A DNA stretch of 64,000 bases, taken from contig NZ_AHJE01000048.1 of the NCBI RefSeq assembly GCF_000243095.1, positions 1 to 64,000 on the forward strand. The letters are read 5' to 3'. A model generated the notes under the pieces. The model was given only the letters and a program-made list of their open reading frames with translations, was not told where the DNA came from and ran no database searches. Positions within the stretch are counted from its first letter, which is position 1; every line of letters starts with the position of its first letter. The position numbers and the translations under genes were made by a program. This DNA comes from Cupriavidus basilensis OR16 (lineage in GTDB: Bacteria > Pseudomonadota > Gammaproteobacteria > Burkholderiales > Burkholderiaceae). Shown piece after piece: positions 29,069 to 39,154 of this stretch.

Positions 29069-31895
29069 GCCGTTTGCCCCAAGGAGAGGTTCGGCGCCGC
29101 GGCGCTCGGCGTCAGTGGTCGGCAGGGGTGCTTCAGTACAAGGAAACTCTTGCGAGCATGCTCCGGCCCGGAGGGCAGCGAATAGTCAATCAGGCATTGC
29201 TGGCCCGGCTTTGCGCCCCACTCGACGCGGATCACGCCTCTCTCTTCTTCCGTCCGGATCAACAGGCGACTGCCCTGGCCAACCGCGCCGATGGGGGCTC
29301 CTGTCTTTACGTCGATCACGGTGGCAGCGAACGGAAGAGGATCGCCGTTACTCATGCTGCTGTCGATCAGGATTGGCAGCGCCTTGCGTGTGGGATATTC
29401 AAGCCAGACCACGGCGCCCGCGCGCGGCGCGACGCTGCGGGAACTGTACTGCAACTCCACATCATCCGGCATGCCCACGGGGTCGATATCGACGTTGTTA
29501 AGCTGGTACGGCGTGAGGCTGGTCACAAGCGCATAGCCACGCCCGTCGACGCTGGCCGATGCATAGCCGACTTGCGCGCCTGGTGCGTTTGGCACGTGGA
29601 TCACTCCGACGGTCTCGCCCAAGGTCTGACCCAGTGTCACCCCACCTTCGTGCAGCACCATGCCGCCCGACGCGCTGAGCGAACCCTGCCGGAACCCTGG
29701 CCCCTGGGACACGCTGGCGCTAACTGCCGCCCGAGGCAGCATGTAGCTAAGGCTGGCGCTCTTGGAGATGATGCGGCTCTCACCGTCGCGCGACAGCGAA
29801 GCGGAGTACATGCCGCTGTTACGGGCGCCGAAGGCTCCGGATACGCCTCCGTGTTTACCTGCGTCCCGGCCTGCCCATCGCGAGTGGCGAACATATTGAC
29901 AACGGGCGCGCCACGGGTTTCCGCCCCCAGTGGAATACTCAGGCTGACGCTGATCACCGTGCTTCGGCCAGCATTGCCACTCCCTCCCCAGGCATCGCCA
30001 TACTGGGTGTGCACCCGCTGGGCGTTGACGCTGTAGGAAATGCCCCGCCACCGGTTTCCATAACCCAATGAAAAGCTCAACGTGCCGCCGGATCGATTCC
30101 AGTACTGGAGCGAGGAACCCGTAAGGTATAGGTTGCCGCCGTCGCGGCCGAGTTGCTGGCTGATGTTGGCGTCCAGCCGGCTGCGTAAGGGGGAGAACGA
30201 CTCGGCCAAACCGCCTTGCCCGGCACGATCGCGGATCGAAACGGCGTCGCTCAGGCCAAGGTAGCCCCTGGTGGAGTAGCGATAGGCAAGTACGGAAAAA
30301 TTGGTACCCTGTTCGGGCAAGTTCTTGCTATAGGAAAGGCGGTAACTCGATCCCCGCTGGATATTCCCTTGGGGCATCCGTGTGCGAGCCACGGTGGCGT
30401 CGGCAGCGAAGCCGCCCACGACCGTATTGATTGCGGTTCCCACGAGGCCGGATAGATAGTCACCAGTCAGCGAAACGCCGCCATAAGCAGTGATATCGTT
30501 GCTAATCCCGCGCTGAAGGACGCCCTGCAGCACATACTGCCCATGGCGGACGCCGGGGCCGTCCAGCTGGCCTGCCGCCAGGCTGTAACGCGTGGTACCC
30601 GGCCGCAGGAGCCGCACGGTGGTGGCGAATGGCACGGTGAACGTGTGCACCTGCCCGTTGGACTCCGTCACGCTGACATGCAGGTCACCCCCGTAGCTTG
30701 CCGCCTGCAGATCATCAATGGCAAATGCCCCTGGCGCGACGGTCGTCTCGTAGATCAGGTAGCCGCGCTGGTGGACGGAGACCTTGGCATTGGAGTTCGC
30801 CACGCCGCGCACCACCGGGGAGTAATAGCGATAGGCGTCAGGCAGCATCCGGCCGTCGCTGGAGAGTTGTGCGCCACGGAAAGAAACGGAATCGAAGAAC
30901 TCCCCGCCGGTTGAGCTTTCCCCAACCAACAACTGCGACATCAAACTCGGTATATCGGTCTGAACGTAGGTATTGCCGCGCTGATACTCAGCCCCGGCGC
31001 TGGGCGACCAGGTGGCCGTTCCGTTATGCCGAAGCCTGATGCGGCCGACGTTCACGCCCATCCTCAAGCCGGCGTAGCCATTGGTATGGCTCCGGCCCTC
31101 GTTCTGGCTGCTGAACAGGTTGGCGTTGTAGTTGATCAGGCCGGCAGCGATACCGCTGTCCCAATTGGCAGGATCGACGTAGGACTTCGAGGAGCCAGCG
31201 CGCAAGAAATATTTGGGCACCGAGATAAACATCTTTTGCTCCGCGACGTCGACCTTGACCTCCGCGCCAGGGACATAGTGCTTTAGCGGCTCGCAGACGA
31301 AACCCTCCGGCATCGGATTCGAGCCCTTGTTGTCCTGTCCGCGCGCGCTCTTGTCCAGATCGATCCCGATGCGCACGAGCAAGCTGCGCTCAAAGCAGGG
31401 CACCGCGTCGGCATCGGCATCATCTGCCGGCGCGCGGAATTCGATCTCCTCGATGCCACGCCACTGGCCATTCACCAGAAGGTCGAACCTGTACTTGCCC
31501 GGTAGCGGCAAATTTCCACGCTCGAACCGACTGAGATCGATGGTCATGCCCGCGCCGCCCTGGATCATCATTTCGGCATCGAAGATGAGCGGCCCGCTTT
31601 GGGCCCGCGTGGATTTTCCGGCGCCGGCTGCGGGATTGGCGGACGCACCGGCAGACTTCGACTCGGCTGGAACAAGGCCATCCTGGCGCGCATTCTCTGC
31701 GTGTGCCCCGTCCACAACCGACCTGGCGGACGCCGGGTTCGACACGATTGATGACCCGACCAGACCCGCAAAAAGCGTTCCGATCAGAGGGTGGGTTGTT
31801 GCGCCGATTCGCGCCCAAAGATAGCCGCCAGCCAGGGAAGACGGCAGAAACTGGCCCGTATTCCGCTTATCGCGGGCAAAATTCGCCCACCGCAT
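29062..31895 (-). pseudogene. Fimbrial usher, single-base frameshift near the C-terminus
   Basis: Outer-membrane usher (PapC/FimD family) that assembles the pilus. Start at 31895. The N-terminal and plug parts are intact (SAGAEYQRGNTYVQTDIPSL; GEFFDSVSFRGAQLSSDGRM), then a long barrel to VVNMFATRDGQAGTQVNT. One base is missing near 29850 (ACCGGAGG is read as ACGGAGG). The remaining 260 residues, GGVSGAFGARNSGMYSAS to the C-terminal domains SFLVLKHPCRP, lie in another frame ending at 29062. With the base restored it would have about 945 codons, near the family's 800-900. Unrepaired, the last strands and C-terminal domains are lost. Confidence 0.85.
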
Positions 31896-31954
31896 GATGA
31901 AGCCCCCAAAGATACTATCGGAATAAATGAATGGCCGCGAAGTGAATCGGGCAT

Positions 31955-32740
31955 TTACTTGGCCAGCACTTTTTCAATCACCCTTCGACCACCGTAGTCA
32001 TTTATGATCTCGTAGCGAACCGCCGCTGGTTTTTTCTTTTCGAGAATGCCACCAGCCACAGCGAATGTCTCGCGGCCAAACGGCGCCACCATGCCATTTC
32101 CGGCAGAGATAAACTTACCGTCCACCTTGATTTCAACATCACCAAACGAAACGTAATAAGGTGTGGGATTAATGACCTCGAGCAGGTTATTCGCCCCACC
32201 CCCGGTCGCATTGCCCGCATCAATGGAAGAAACATCTTGCCTTGACGCTATTTCCCACGTGAGCTTGTCTGGCGCCGAGTCGGCGTCACCGCCCAGATTT
32301 TTAGGCCGGAAGAATATTTTGATGCGCGTCCGATAGGAGAGCTGCAATACGTTCTCCTCATCTTTCGGGCGGGCCGGCACTTCAACGACGTTCAACCAGA
32401 ATACGGATTCCCGGTCGGTCGGTAGCGGCTCCTGCATATAGACGATACGCAGGACTGCGCCATTATCGGGATCGACTCGGCCAACGGCCGGAGAAACTGT
32501 AAAGGGAACCTTCACCTGCTCGGGCGTTAGTTCCAGCCGGCCGTCATCGATCCAGCTCTGCATGAGCACGGGCAATGAGCCTGTGTTCCTGATCTGCACC
32601 GAGGCTTCGCGCGCCGCGGCGGGATAGATTACCCGCGTCCCCTGAATGATGAGGCCGGCCCATGCCGGGCCGGCGGACAACGCCAAGGCCATGGCGCCGG
32701 CGAAGAAAACAGAACGAGCGCTACGCATCGCCGACACCAT
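31955..32740 (-). CDS. Periplasmic pilus-assembly chaperone (PapD/FimC-like)
   Basis: Two immunoglobulin-like domains, 261 residues, with signal peptide (SVFFAGAMALALSAGPAWA). Domain 1 has the usual LIIQGTRVIYPAAAREASVQ start and the LPTDRESVFWLNVVEVPARP signature; YRTRIKIFFRPKNL lies at the domain junction. It stabilises pilin subunits and delivers them to the usher. It sits between the pilin gene and the usher, 12 bases after the pilin stop. A start at 32728 is also possible. Confidence 0.92.
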   Translation of the reverse strand: MVSAMRSARSVFFAGAMALALSAGPAWAGLIIQGTRVIYPAAAREASVQIRNTGSLPVLMQSWIDDGRLELTPEQVKVPFTVSPAVGRVDPDNGAVLRIVYMQEPLPTDRESVFWLNVVEVPARPKDEENVLQLSYRTRIKIFFRPKNLGGDADSAPDKLTWEIASRQDVSSIDAGNATGGGANNLLEVINPTPYYVSFGDVEIKVDGKFISAGNGMVAPFGRETFAVAGGILEKKKPAAVRYEIINDYGGRRVIEKVLAK

Positions 32741-32752
32741 GCCTGCGCCGAC

Positions 32753-33337
32753 TTACTGGTAGGCCAGGATGTAGCGGATGTAGGAAACACCGGCGCCAGC
32801 CTTAACGGTCGCCTTGGTTTGGATGTAGCGAGCGCGGTAGAACAGTTGGGCGGTATTACCCGCGATGGTCGCCTGCTGCGGCGCACTTTCGGCCTGGCCG
32901 AGCTGGATCTTCGCCTTATTGTCTACGTCACCATCAGTACCGGTGCCCTTATAGTTGTTGGAGACTTCGATCTGCACACCATCGGCAGCCGAGGAACCAA
33001 TCAGGACGAGATTGCCGGTCGATTGATCGATGTTGCCATTACCATTCGGGTCGAAGGCGATGGAGACCTTCTTGCCGTTGGCGCATTGCGGACCGGAGAG
33101 ATTCAGCGCAAATTCCGCATAATCGCTGCCCTTGTTCACGGCGGTGAACTTGCTCAAGGGAATTCCGCTACCCAGATTGACATAGGTCACGTTGTTTTCG
33201 CCGGGTGCGTTGCCATTGATAAGGCAAGTGGCATCGCTGATGCTGCCCTCAAACTGGATCTTGCCGTCAGCGGCTTGCGAGACTGCGGGCAGGCACGACG
33301 CCAGCGCGAGCAGGGATGCAATAGCAGTGCGCTTCAT
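32753..33337 (-). CDS. Major fimbrial subunit (type 1 pilin family)
   Basis: Pilin of 194 residues. The ATG at 33337 follows AAGGACC. Signal peptide to about residue 23 (LPAVSQAA). The mature domain shows the donor-strand segment DGKIQFEGSISDATCLI, the disulfide pair Cys38 and Cys85, and a C-terminal block AGNTAQLFYRARYIQT ending in an aromatic-rich strand for subunit polymerisation. First gene of the minus-strand adhesion run; an AT-rich upstream region with tandem direct repeats probably carries its promoter. Confidence 0.92.
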   Translation of the reverse strand: MKRTAIASLLALASCLPAVSQAADGKIQFEGSISDATCLINGNAPGENNVTYVNLGSGIPLSKFTAVNKGSDYAEFALNLSGPQCANGKKVSIAFDPNGNGNIDQSTGNLVLIGSSAADGVQIEVSNNYKGTGTDGDVDNKAKIQLGQAESAPQQATIAGNTAQLFYRARYIQTKATVKAGAGVSYIRYILAYQ

Positions 33338-33382
33338 TTTATGGTCCTTTTCCTTTTCATATAAATTGGAAGCCTTTGACAC

Positions 33383-34065
33383 GATGCCGATGCACGGTCA
33401 GTGTCTCGGGCACTCTGGCAATCCTTTACCGCCCCATATCGAAGAGCCCGCGCCGTAGGTAGCGTGGCTAAGAAGGAGGCCGGGTTTCGCTGTCACCTGC
33501 GAACGAATACTGTAGCCGTCCTCCCCCGTAATTTATTTAGTAAAACTACGAAAATATTATAGTAAAACATCGAAAATCAAATATACCGCCAATAAAATCC
33601 AGGGACGAAGGATAGCGGCAACCACAAAAAGCGATTGAAAATCTGCTCACGCACGAAGAATCAAAGACCTATATTCATCGACCAACCGAATAGCGCGACG
33701 ACGATCAATTCGATCGAAATATATAAATCCAGAATTACCGGATACCGTGCCTGGCAGGCGTGTTGTGAGCCGCCTTGAAGAAGCGGAAGATGATGGTCGT
33801 CGCGCAGGCATGGAACAGCCGGCCCGGGAGCCAGCAGATCAACCGGCTCGAAGGCGAGCCGTCGACCCGTCTGCGGCAAAAGGGACGGCGAGCGGGGTCC
33901 ATCTCGAAGACAAGGACCAGGTTGGTCCTGGATACCTGGATACCTGGAACCGGCCCGTTCTTCCGCCGCCTCGGGATTCAGGCAACGCCGGGCATCGTGC
34001 TCATCAATGAATAGGCACTGACAGCACACGGACAGCCGCTTGGGCCAGGATTCCCGCCAGGATCC
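33383..34065. other. Gene-free region upstream of the fimbrial operon
   Basis: About 680 bases. The part at 33530-33750 is strikingly AT-rich for this chromosome and probably contains the pilin promoter. The part at 33770-34015 is GC-rich and has an open frame on the plus strand ending LGIQATPGIVLINE, which resembles the end of a thioredoxin-fold protein, but no start or domain supports it. A short direct repeat GGATACCT occurs twice near 33940. Confidence 0.5.
33538..33577 (-). promoter_or_regulatory. Tandem direct repeats, candidate response-regulator binding site for the pilin promoter
   Basis: Read on the pilin-coding strand, ATTTTCGNNGTTTTACTA occurs twice with a period of 22 bp, two helical turns, about 200-240 bases upstream of the pilin ATG. 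Such spacing suits a dimeric activator. The heptad TTTCGTA is close to half-sites bound by BvgA-type regulators, and a regulator of that class is encoded at the end of this gene run. The functional link is inference. Confidence 0.5.
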
Positions 34066-35418
34066 TCAATGGGTTGCAGGAATGCGGTAGCCGTCGTTGA
34101 GGGTCTTCAGGAAGGCGATGACGTCGCGGATCTCCGCCTCGGACAGGGCTGGCTTGCTGCCGGGCACGCCGCCGAACGGGGGTTCCATGTTGACGTTGCC
34201 ACGATACCGCGCTGGCAGGTCGTCGAACTTGTCGATGCTGCCTTCGGCCTTGCGCGGATACCACTTGCCGGGATTGCTGTCCCGCTGCACGTAGAAGCGC
34301 AGCACCTCTTCGAGCGAATGAAAGGCGCCGTTGTGGAAGAAGGTCTTGCGTTGCGCCACGTTGCGCAGCCCAGGGGTGCGGAACAGGCCACAGTACTCGG
34401 GCCGGTCCTTCAGGTCGGTGCGATCCGGCCCACACAGGCCCATGTCGAAGAAAGCCGGATCGGCATTGACCGCCAGCTTGCGGTTGCGCGGCACGCCCAG
34501 GGCGATGAAGCCGAAGTCGCTGAAGGCGGGAAACACGCCGTCGGCGCTGATCGCGCTCGGGTGGCAGGCCGCGCAGTTGCCCTTGGCGGGGTCGTTGAAC
34601 AGGCGCAGGCCGCGCGCTTCCTGCTCGCTCAGCTTGACCCTGCGCCGCAGGAACGCATCGTACTTGCTGCTGTAGGGATAGAACTCGGATGGGGTTTCCT
34701 GGAACACCTCCAACACCATCAGCGCGGCCTGGAAGGCCACCGCGTCACGCTCCAGGATATCGGCGCCGAATACCTCGCGAAAGGTCTGCGCGTGCTTGCC
34801 GGCGCGTAGCCGGGCGGCCACGGCGGCGGCATCCGCGTTGGCCATCTCATGGGCCGACAGCAACGGGATGCCAGCCTGCTCGTGGGTGGAGGAAGCCCGC
34901 CCGTCCCAGTTGTGGCCGCCGGTGGGGCCCTGGTCTTCGCTGTCGTTGCCGTCGTTCTCGTGGAAATGTTCGGAGAACGGCGGCACGTTCTGCACATAGC
35001 GCAGCGACGGCGCCGCGCGCGCGCCGGTGCGCAGCATGTCGCGCCCGCCCAGCTGCACCGAGAGATCGTTGGCCGGACCGTAGGCGTGTTCCGGGCTGTG
35101 GCAGCTTGCGCACGAGAGCCGGCCGGACGCCGACAACGCGGGATCGAAGAACAGCGCCTTGCCAAGCGCGGCCATGGCCGGCACCTTGGGGCGGCGCGTC
35201 GCCATCATGGTATAGAACGCATCGGCGTAGGCAGGGCGCGCGGGCGCCGCGGCCTGGCTGGCAGCCGGCGCGGAGGCGGGGACCGGGGCAGCAGCCGCTT
35301 GCTGGCCGGACTTGCCGCAGCCCGCCAAGGTCAGCGCGAATGCCAGCAGCAAAGCGCCGGAGACAAAGCGCGGGATTGGGGAAGGAACTGGCGGCAGGAC
35401 GGAGCGCAGCGGCATCTG
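34066..35418 (-). CDS. Dihaem cytochrome c peroxidase/MauG-family lipoprotein
   Basis: Exported c-type cytochrome of 450 residues. The start at 35418 was chosen because it gives a lipoprotein signal ending LTLAGC (Cys33). Two haem sites are present: CASCH (Cys102-Cys105-His106) and CAACH near residue 275. FRTPGLRNVAQRKTFFHNGA matches the family's Ca/substrate region. Members reduce peroxide or modify proteins in the periplasm; an exact role cannot be assigned. The gene diverges from the phosphatase-like lipoprotein at 35643. Confidence 0.9.
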   Translation of the reverse strand, partial: QMPLRSVLPPVPSPIPRFVSGALLLAFALTLAGCGKSGQQAAAAPVPASAPAASQAAAPARPAYADAFYTMMATRRPKVPAMAALGKALFFDPALSASGRLSCASCHSPEHAYGPANDLSVQLGGRDMLRTGARAAPSLRYVQNVPPFSEHFHENDGNDSEDQGPTGGHNWDGRASSTHEQAGIPLLSAHEMANADAAAVAARLRAGKHAQTFREVFGADILERDAVAFQAALMVLEVFQETPSEFYPYSSKYDAFLRRRVKLSEQEARGLRLFNDPAKGNCAACHPSAISADGVFPAFSDFGFIALGVPRNRKLAVNADPAFFDMGLCGPDRTDLKDRPEYCGLFRTPGLRNVAQRKTFFHNGAFHSLEEVLRFYVQRDSNPGKWYPRKAEGSIDKFDDLPARYRGNVNMEPPFGGVPGSKPALSEAEIRDVIAFLKTLNDGYRIPATH

Positions 35419-35642
35419 TGCGGCGGAGTGAATTGGCGCGGGCGGGATGGGTGCGGCAGCCCACGCACAGGAGATTCGGGAACGGGCAGCCACGCTAGCA
35501 CGCGTGCATGACAGCGGCGTGTCAGTGCGGCCGGATGTCTTTTTCCCGTCCCCCGCGCCATCATCAATCTGACATGGAGCAGCGCGAAAATCGTGTGGCT
35601 GTCCCAAAAAAACCGCCTTACACAAAACAAACAGGAAAATCC

Positions 35643-37739
35643 ATGCGCCGAGCCTTCAGACTCTATCCTCTTGCAGCGGTGGCCGCCGCTGCCGTGGCCG
35701 CCTGCGGCGGCAGCGACGGGAGCACGCCCGCAGCCGTCACCACCTCGGGCGTGGTGACCGGCAGCTATTTCGAGCATGCCAAGGTCTGCATCGATGCCAA
35801 CAACAATGGCAAGTGCGAGAGCACCGAGACCAGCACCTACACCGACAAGGGCGGCGCCTTTACGCTTACCGGCCAGGGTGCGATCGCCGCCGAGATCGGC
35901 AGCGATGCCTTCCGCAACGATGACACCGGCGGCCACGCGGCCGTGACCCGCCCGCTGGTGTTCCGCGCACCGGCCGGCGCCAACGGCGTGCTCAGCGCCA
36001 TCACCACCGAACTGGTCGCGCTCATGGAGTCCAACGGCGGCGACCTCACCGCGGCCAAGGCACGCCTGGCCGCCCGTATCGGCGTGACGGCGGACAAGCT
36101 GCTGGCCGACCACAACAAGGAAACCGACAAGGCCATCAAGGCGACCTTGCAGGCGGAGATCGACCAGACCATTGACCTGATCGCGGACTCGGTCGCCGGC
36201 GGCGGCGACATCGCCCGGGCCCTGCGCGACGGCGTCGCCAAGCGCGTCGCCCTCGACAACATCAAGACCGTGGTGGTGATCTACGCCGAGAACCGCGGCT
36301 TCGACAATCTCTACGGGCTGTTCCCGGGCGCCAACGGCGTGCCCGGCGTGAACCCCACCTCGACCGGCACCGTCGAGCCGCAGAAGGACTTCGACGGCTC
36401 CGTGCTGCCGGTGCTGCCGCCGACCTGGGGCGGGCTCTGGGCCAACAAGCCGTTCCAGATCGACACGCCGCTCGCGTCCGGCGGTATCAACGGCAGCAAC
36501 GTGGAGATTTCGCAGTCCGTCATCACGCGCGACCTGGTGCATCGTTTCTATAACGACCAGATGCAGATCAACGGCGGCAAGAACGACAAGTACGCCGCGT
36601 TCTCGGACGCCGGCGGCCTGACGATGGGCTATTACGACGGCAGCAAGATGGCGATGTGGCAACTCGCCAACCAGTACGTGCTGGCCGACAACTTCTACAT
36701 GGGTGCCTTTGGCGGCTCGTTCCTGAATCACCAATACCTGATCTGCGCCTGCGCGCCGCAGTACCCGAACGCCGACGCGGCCACGTCGCCGGCCAAGAAC
36801 TCGATCTCGGCGATCGATCTCGACGCCAATGGCAACTTCGTCCGCCTGACCCCCGGCACCGGCAATCCCGCCTCGGTCCTCACCGGCAAGGCCGTGTACC
36901 AGAACGACAGCACGCTGACGCCCGCGGATAAGAGCGGCATGTTCTACGCCGTCAACACCATGCAGCCGGACTACCAGCCGAGCGGCAACAAGCCCGCCGC
37001 CACCGATACCACGAGCCTCTACGCCGACCCCACCAAGGCGACCACGCTGCCGCCGCAGACCCAGACCACCATCGGCGACCTGCTGAACGCGCGCGGCGTG
37101 AGCTGGGCCTGGTACGCCGGTGCCTGGGCCAAGGCCACGCAGGACCCGACCGCCATCTACAACAACACGGTGCCCAACTTCCAGCCGCACCACCAGCCGT
37201 TCAACTACTACGCCAACTTCGACCCGGTCAACCAGGCCGCCAACCGCAGCGCGCACCTGAAGGACTTCGACAGCCAGTTCCTGCAGGACGCCGCCGCCGG
37301 CAACCTGCCCGCGGTCGCCTTCTACAAGCCGCAGGGCAACCTGAACCAGCACCCCGGCTATGCCAACGTGAGCGACGGCGACACCCATATCGCCAGCGTG
37401 ATCGCGCAGCTGCAGAAGAGCCCGCAGTGGAAGAACATGCTGATCCTCGTCACCTACGACGAGAACGGCGGCTTCTACGACCACGCGCAAGTGCCCACCG
37501 GCGACCGCTGGGGCCCTGGCACGCGCATCCCGGCGATCCTGGTGTCGCCGTATGTGAAGAAGGGCTTTGTCGACCACACGCAATACGACACGGCCTCGGC
37601 GCTGCGCTTCATCACCCGCCGCTTTGTCCTGCCGACCCTGCCGGGCCTGCAGCAACGCGATGCCGCCCTGCTTGCGAACAAGGGCAAGGCCATGGGTGAT
37701 TTGACCAACGCGCTGGACTTCACGGCCATGCCGCACTGA
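35643..37739 (+). CDS. Acid phosphatase (AcpA/phospholipase C superfamily) lipoprotein
   Basis: Secreted phosphoesterase of 698 residues. AGGAAA precedes the ATG; the signal ends at the lipobox AAVAAC. A domain of about 190 residues follows, beginning with CIDANNNGKCESTET, which looks like a small Ca-binding loop. The catalytic alkaline-phosphatase-like domain starts near residue 203 with VVVIYAENRGFDNLYG (metal-binding Glu-Asn) and includes LVTYDENGGFYDH and GPGTRIPAILVSPYVK. Substrate may be phosphomonoesters; phospholipids are an alternative. Monocistronic, divergent from the peroxidase gene. Confidence 0.88.
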   Translation: MRRAFRLYPLAAVAAAAVAACGGSDGSTPAAVTTSGVVTGSYFEHAKVCIDANNNGKCESTETSTYTDKGGAFTLTGQGAIAAEIGSDAFRNDDTGGHAAVTRPLVFRAPAGANGVLSAITTELVALMESNGGDLTAAKARLAARIGVTADKLLADHNKETDKAIKATLQAEIDQTIDLIADSVAGGGDIARALRDGVAKRVALDNIKTVVVIYAENRGFDNLYGLFPGANGVPGVNPTSTGTVEPQKDFDGSVLPVLPPTWGGLWANKPFQIDTPLASGGINGSNVEISQSVITRDLVHRFYNDQMQINGGKNDKYAAFSDAGGLTMGYYDGSKMAMWQLANQYVLADNFYMGAFGGSFLNHQYLICACAPQYPNADAATSPAKNSISAIDLDANGNFVRLTPGTGNPASVLTGKAVYQNDSTLTPADKSGMFYAVNTMQPDYQPSGNKPAATDTTSLYADPTKATTLPPQTQTTIGDLLNARGVSWAWYAGAWAKATQDPTAIYNNTVPNFQPHHQPFNYYANFDPVNQAANRSAHLKDFDSQFLQDAAAGNLPAVAFYKPQGNLNQHPGYANVSDGDTHIASVIAQLQKSPQWKNMLILVTYDENGGFYDHAQVPTGDRWGPGTRIPAILVSPYVKKGFVDHTQYDTASALRFITRRFVLPTLPGLQQRDAALLANKGKAMGDLTNALDFTAMPH

Positions 37740-37912
37740 GCGCGGAAGAAGACCTGGGGCCTTGGCCGAAGCCGGTGGATAGGCCCAGGCCGTCTGCGAT
37801 GGCAAAGGCTGTCGCTCCCTCTCCCACCCACAAGCAGGAGAGGGAGCAAAACGCCTTTGAAGGTGACTCCGAGGTTAAACAGTTACAGCCATACCGCGCG
37901 GCGTACCGCCGA

Positions 37913-38665
37913 TCAGCTCTCTTCCTTCGGCATCTGCGACACGATGAACTCGTGCTCCGCCGTGTTCAACGTCGACACCCGCCACTCCACCGGCTGCCGG
38001 TGGTAGGAAAACGCCACGCGGTGAATGCGCATCAGCGGCGCGCCCGGCTCCACGCCGAGCAATGCCTGCTCCCGCTCCGTAGCCAGCACCGAGCGCAACC
38101 GCTCCTCGGTCTGGATCACGTTGACGCCAAACGCTTCCTGGTAGAAGTTGTACAAGGTATTGGGCCGGCCGCGTAACTGCGCCTCAGTGAGCCCGGCAAA
38201 CAGCCGCTCCGGCAGCACGATGTCGTCGATCATCACCGGCCGCTCATCCAGCGACAGCACGTTGGTCAGCGCAAACGCGCGCGCGCCGGCCTCCAGCCCA
38301 AGCAGCGTGCACACGCTCTTGTCGGCCTTGATCTTGCGGAACGACTCCAGCTCCACGGTCGGGTAGCGGCGATGGCCGTCGAGGTGGGCCACCTTGAAGA
38401 AGCGGAAGAAATGATCGTCGCGCCGGTGCGTGGCCACGAAGGTGCCCCGCCCCTGGTGCCGGATCAGCAGGTTTTCCGCCACCAGTTCGTCGATGGCCTT
38501 GCGCAGCGTGCCGATCGACACGCCGAAGCGTTCGACCAATTTCTTCTCCGACGGTATCGCCTCGCCGGGTTTCCATTCGCCATCGGCCAGCGCCTGCAAT
38601 GCATGCCGTTTCACGTCCTTGTAGAGGACGCCGCCGGGCGGAGGGATATCTCGTAGGTTGCTCAT
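37913..38665 (-). CDS. GntR-family (HutC/UTRA) regulator of the sulfolactate cluster
   Basis: Regulator of 250 residues: winged helix (GEAIPSEKKLVERFGVSIGT, then LRKAIDELVAENLLIRHQG) followed by a UTRA ligand domain (RERLRSVLATEREQALLGV; PLMRIHRVAFSY). It is divergent from suyA with 160 bases between, a usual layout for a repressor that senses the substrate or an intermediate. The effector is unknown; sulfolactate is a guess from context. Confidence 0.88.
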   Translation of the reverse strand: MSNLRDIPPPGGVLYKDVKRHALQALADGEWKPGEAIPSEKKLVERFGVSIGTLRKAIDELVAENLLIRHQGRGTFVATHRRDDHFFRFFKVAHLDGHRRYPTVELESFRKIKADKSVCTLLGLEAGARAFALTNVLSLDERPVMIDDIVLPERLFAGLTEAQLRGRPNTLYNFYQEAFGVNVIQTEERLRSVLATEREQALLGVEPGAPLMRIHRVAFSYHRQPVEWRVSTLNTAEHEFIVSQMPKEES

Positions 38666-38707
38666 GGCTTGGTGCTTTCTCTGGATAGTTGGAATGTACC
38701 AGAGATT

Positions 38708-38725
38708 AACTCATACAACTCATAC
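38708..38725. promoter_or_regulatory. Tandem 9-mers AACTCATAC in the GntR-suyA interval
   Basis: AACTCATAC occurs twice head to tail, followed by ATATGACATAG. It lies between the divergent GntR and suyA starts and is the only repeated AT-rich motif there, so it is a candidate operator or promoter element. Position is the sole evidence. Confidence 0.4.
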
Positions 38726-38825
38726 ATATGACATAGTTGACATGAAGGAATTCAGAACCTATCCTTTGTTCCATCGGTTGCCGCTCGCCGCATGCTGCGC
38801 CGTAACAAAAACCCAAGGAGGAGCA

Positions 38826-39107
38826 ATGATTCACGTAGTGCTGCACGATGCAAAAGACACGGTCGCCGTAGCGGTGGTCGAGGGGATCGAGGCCGGGACC
38901 GAGCTGAACGCCTGGATCATGGACGAGGACAAGGTCATCACGGTGGTAGCCAAGCAGCCCATTCCGATTGGCCACAAGGTCGCGCTGCGCGACATGGAAG
39001 TGGGCCAGACCGTCTTCAAGTACGGCATCGACATCGGCAAGGTGGTTGCGCCCATCACGGCCGGCGACCACGCCCACGTCCACAACATCAAGACCAAACG
39101 CTGGTAA
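38826..39107 (+). CDS. suyA: (R)-sulfolactate sulfo-lyase small subunit (UxaA-family SAF domain)
   Basis: Small protein of 93 residues with an SAF domain ([37 protein letters not shown]). An excellent AAGGAGGAG ribosome site precedes the ATG. Size and pairing with a 391-residue partner match SuyA, which with SuyB splits (R)-3-sulfolactate into pyruvate and sulfite. The two-subunit form also resembles altronate/galactarate dehydratases, so the assignment rests on the neighbouring sulfolactate dehydrogenase-like genes and the sulfite-exporter-like gene further on. Confidence 0.8.
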   Translation: MIHVVLHDAKDTVAVAVVEGIEAGTELNAWIMDEDKVITVVAKQPIPIGHKVALRDMEVGQTVFKYGIDIGKVVAPITAGDHAHVHNIKTKRW

Positions 39108-39154
39108 GCCGCGCCGCGCCCCGTCCCCCAACACCACATACCGAGAAAACATCC

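Noticed and set aside
33747..34014. Possible thioredoxin-like gene ending LGIQATPGIVLINE
   Set aside because: Only the last residues resemble the fold; no active-site Cys, ribosome site or plausible start was seen.
35331..37805. 824-codon minus-strand frame opposite the acid phosphatase
   Set aside because: Antisense shadow of a well-supported lipoprotein gene.
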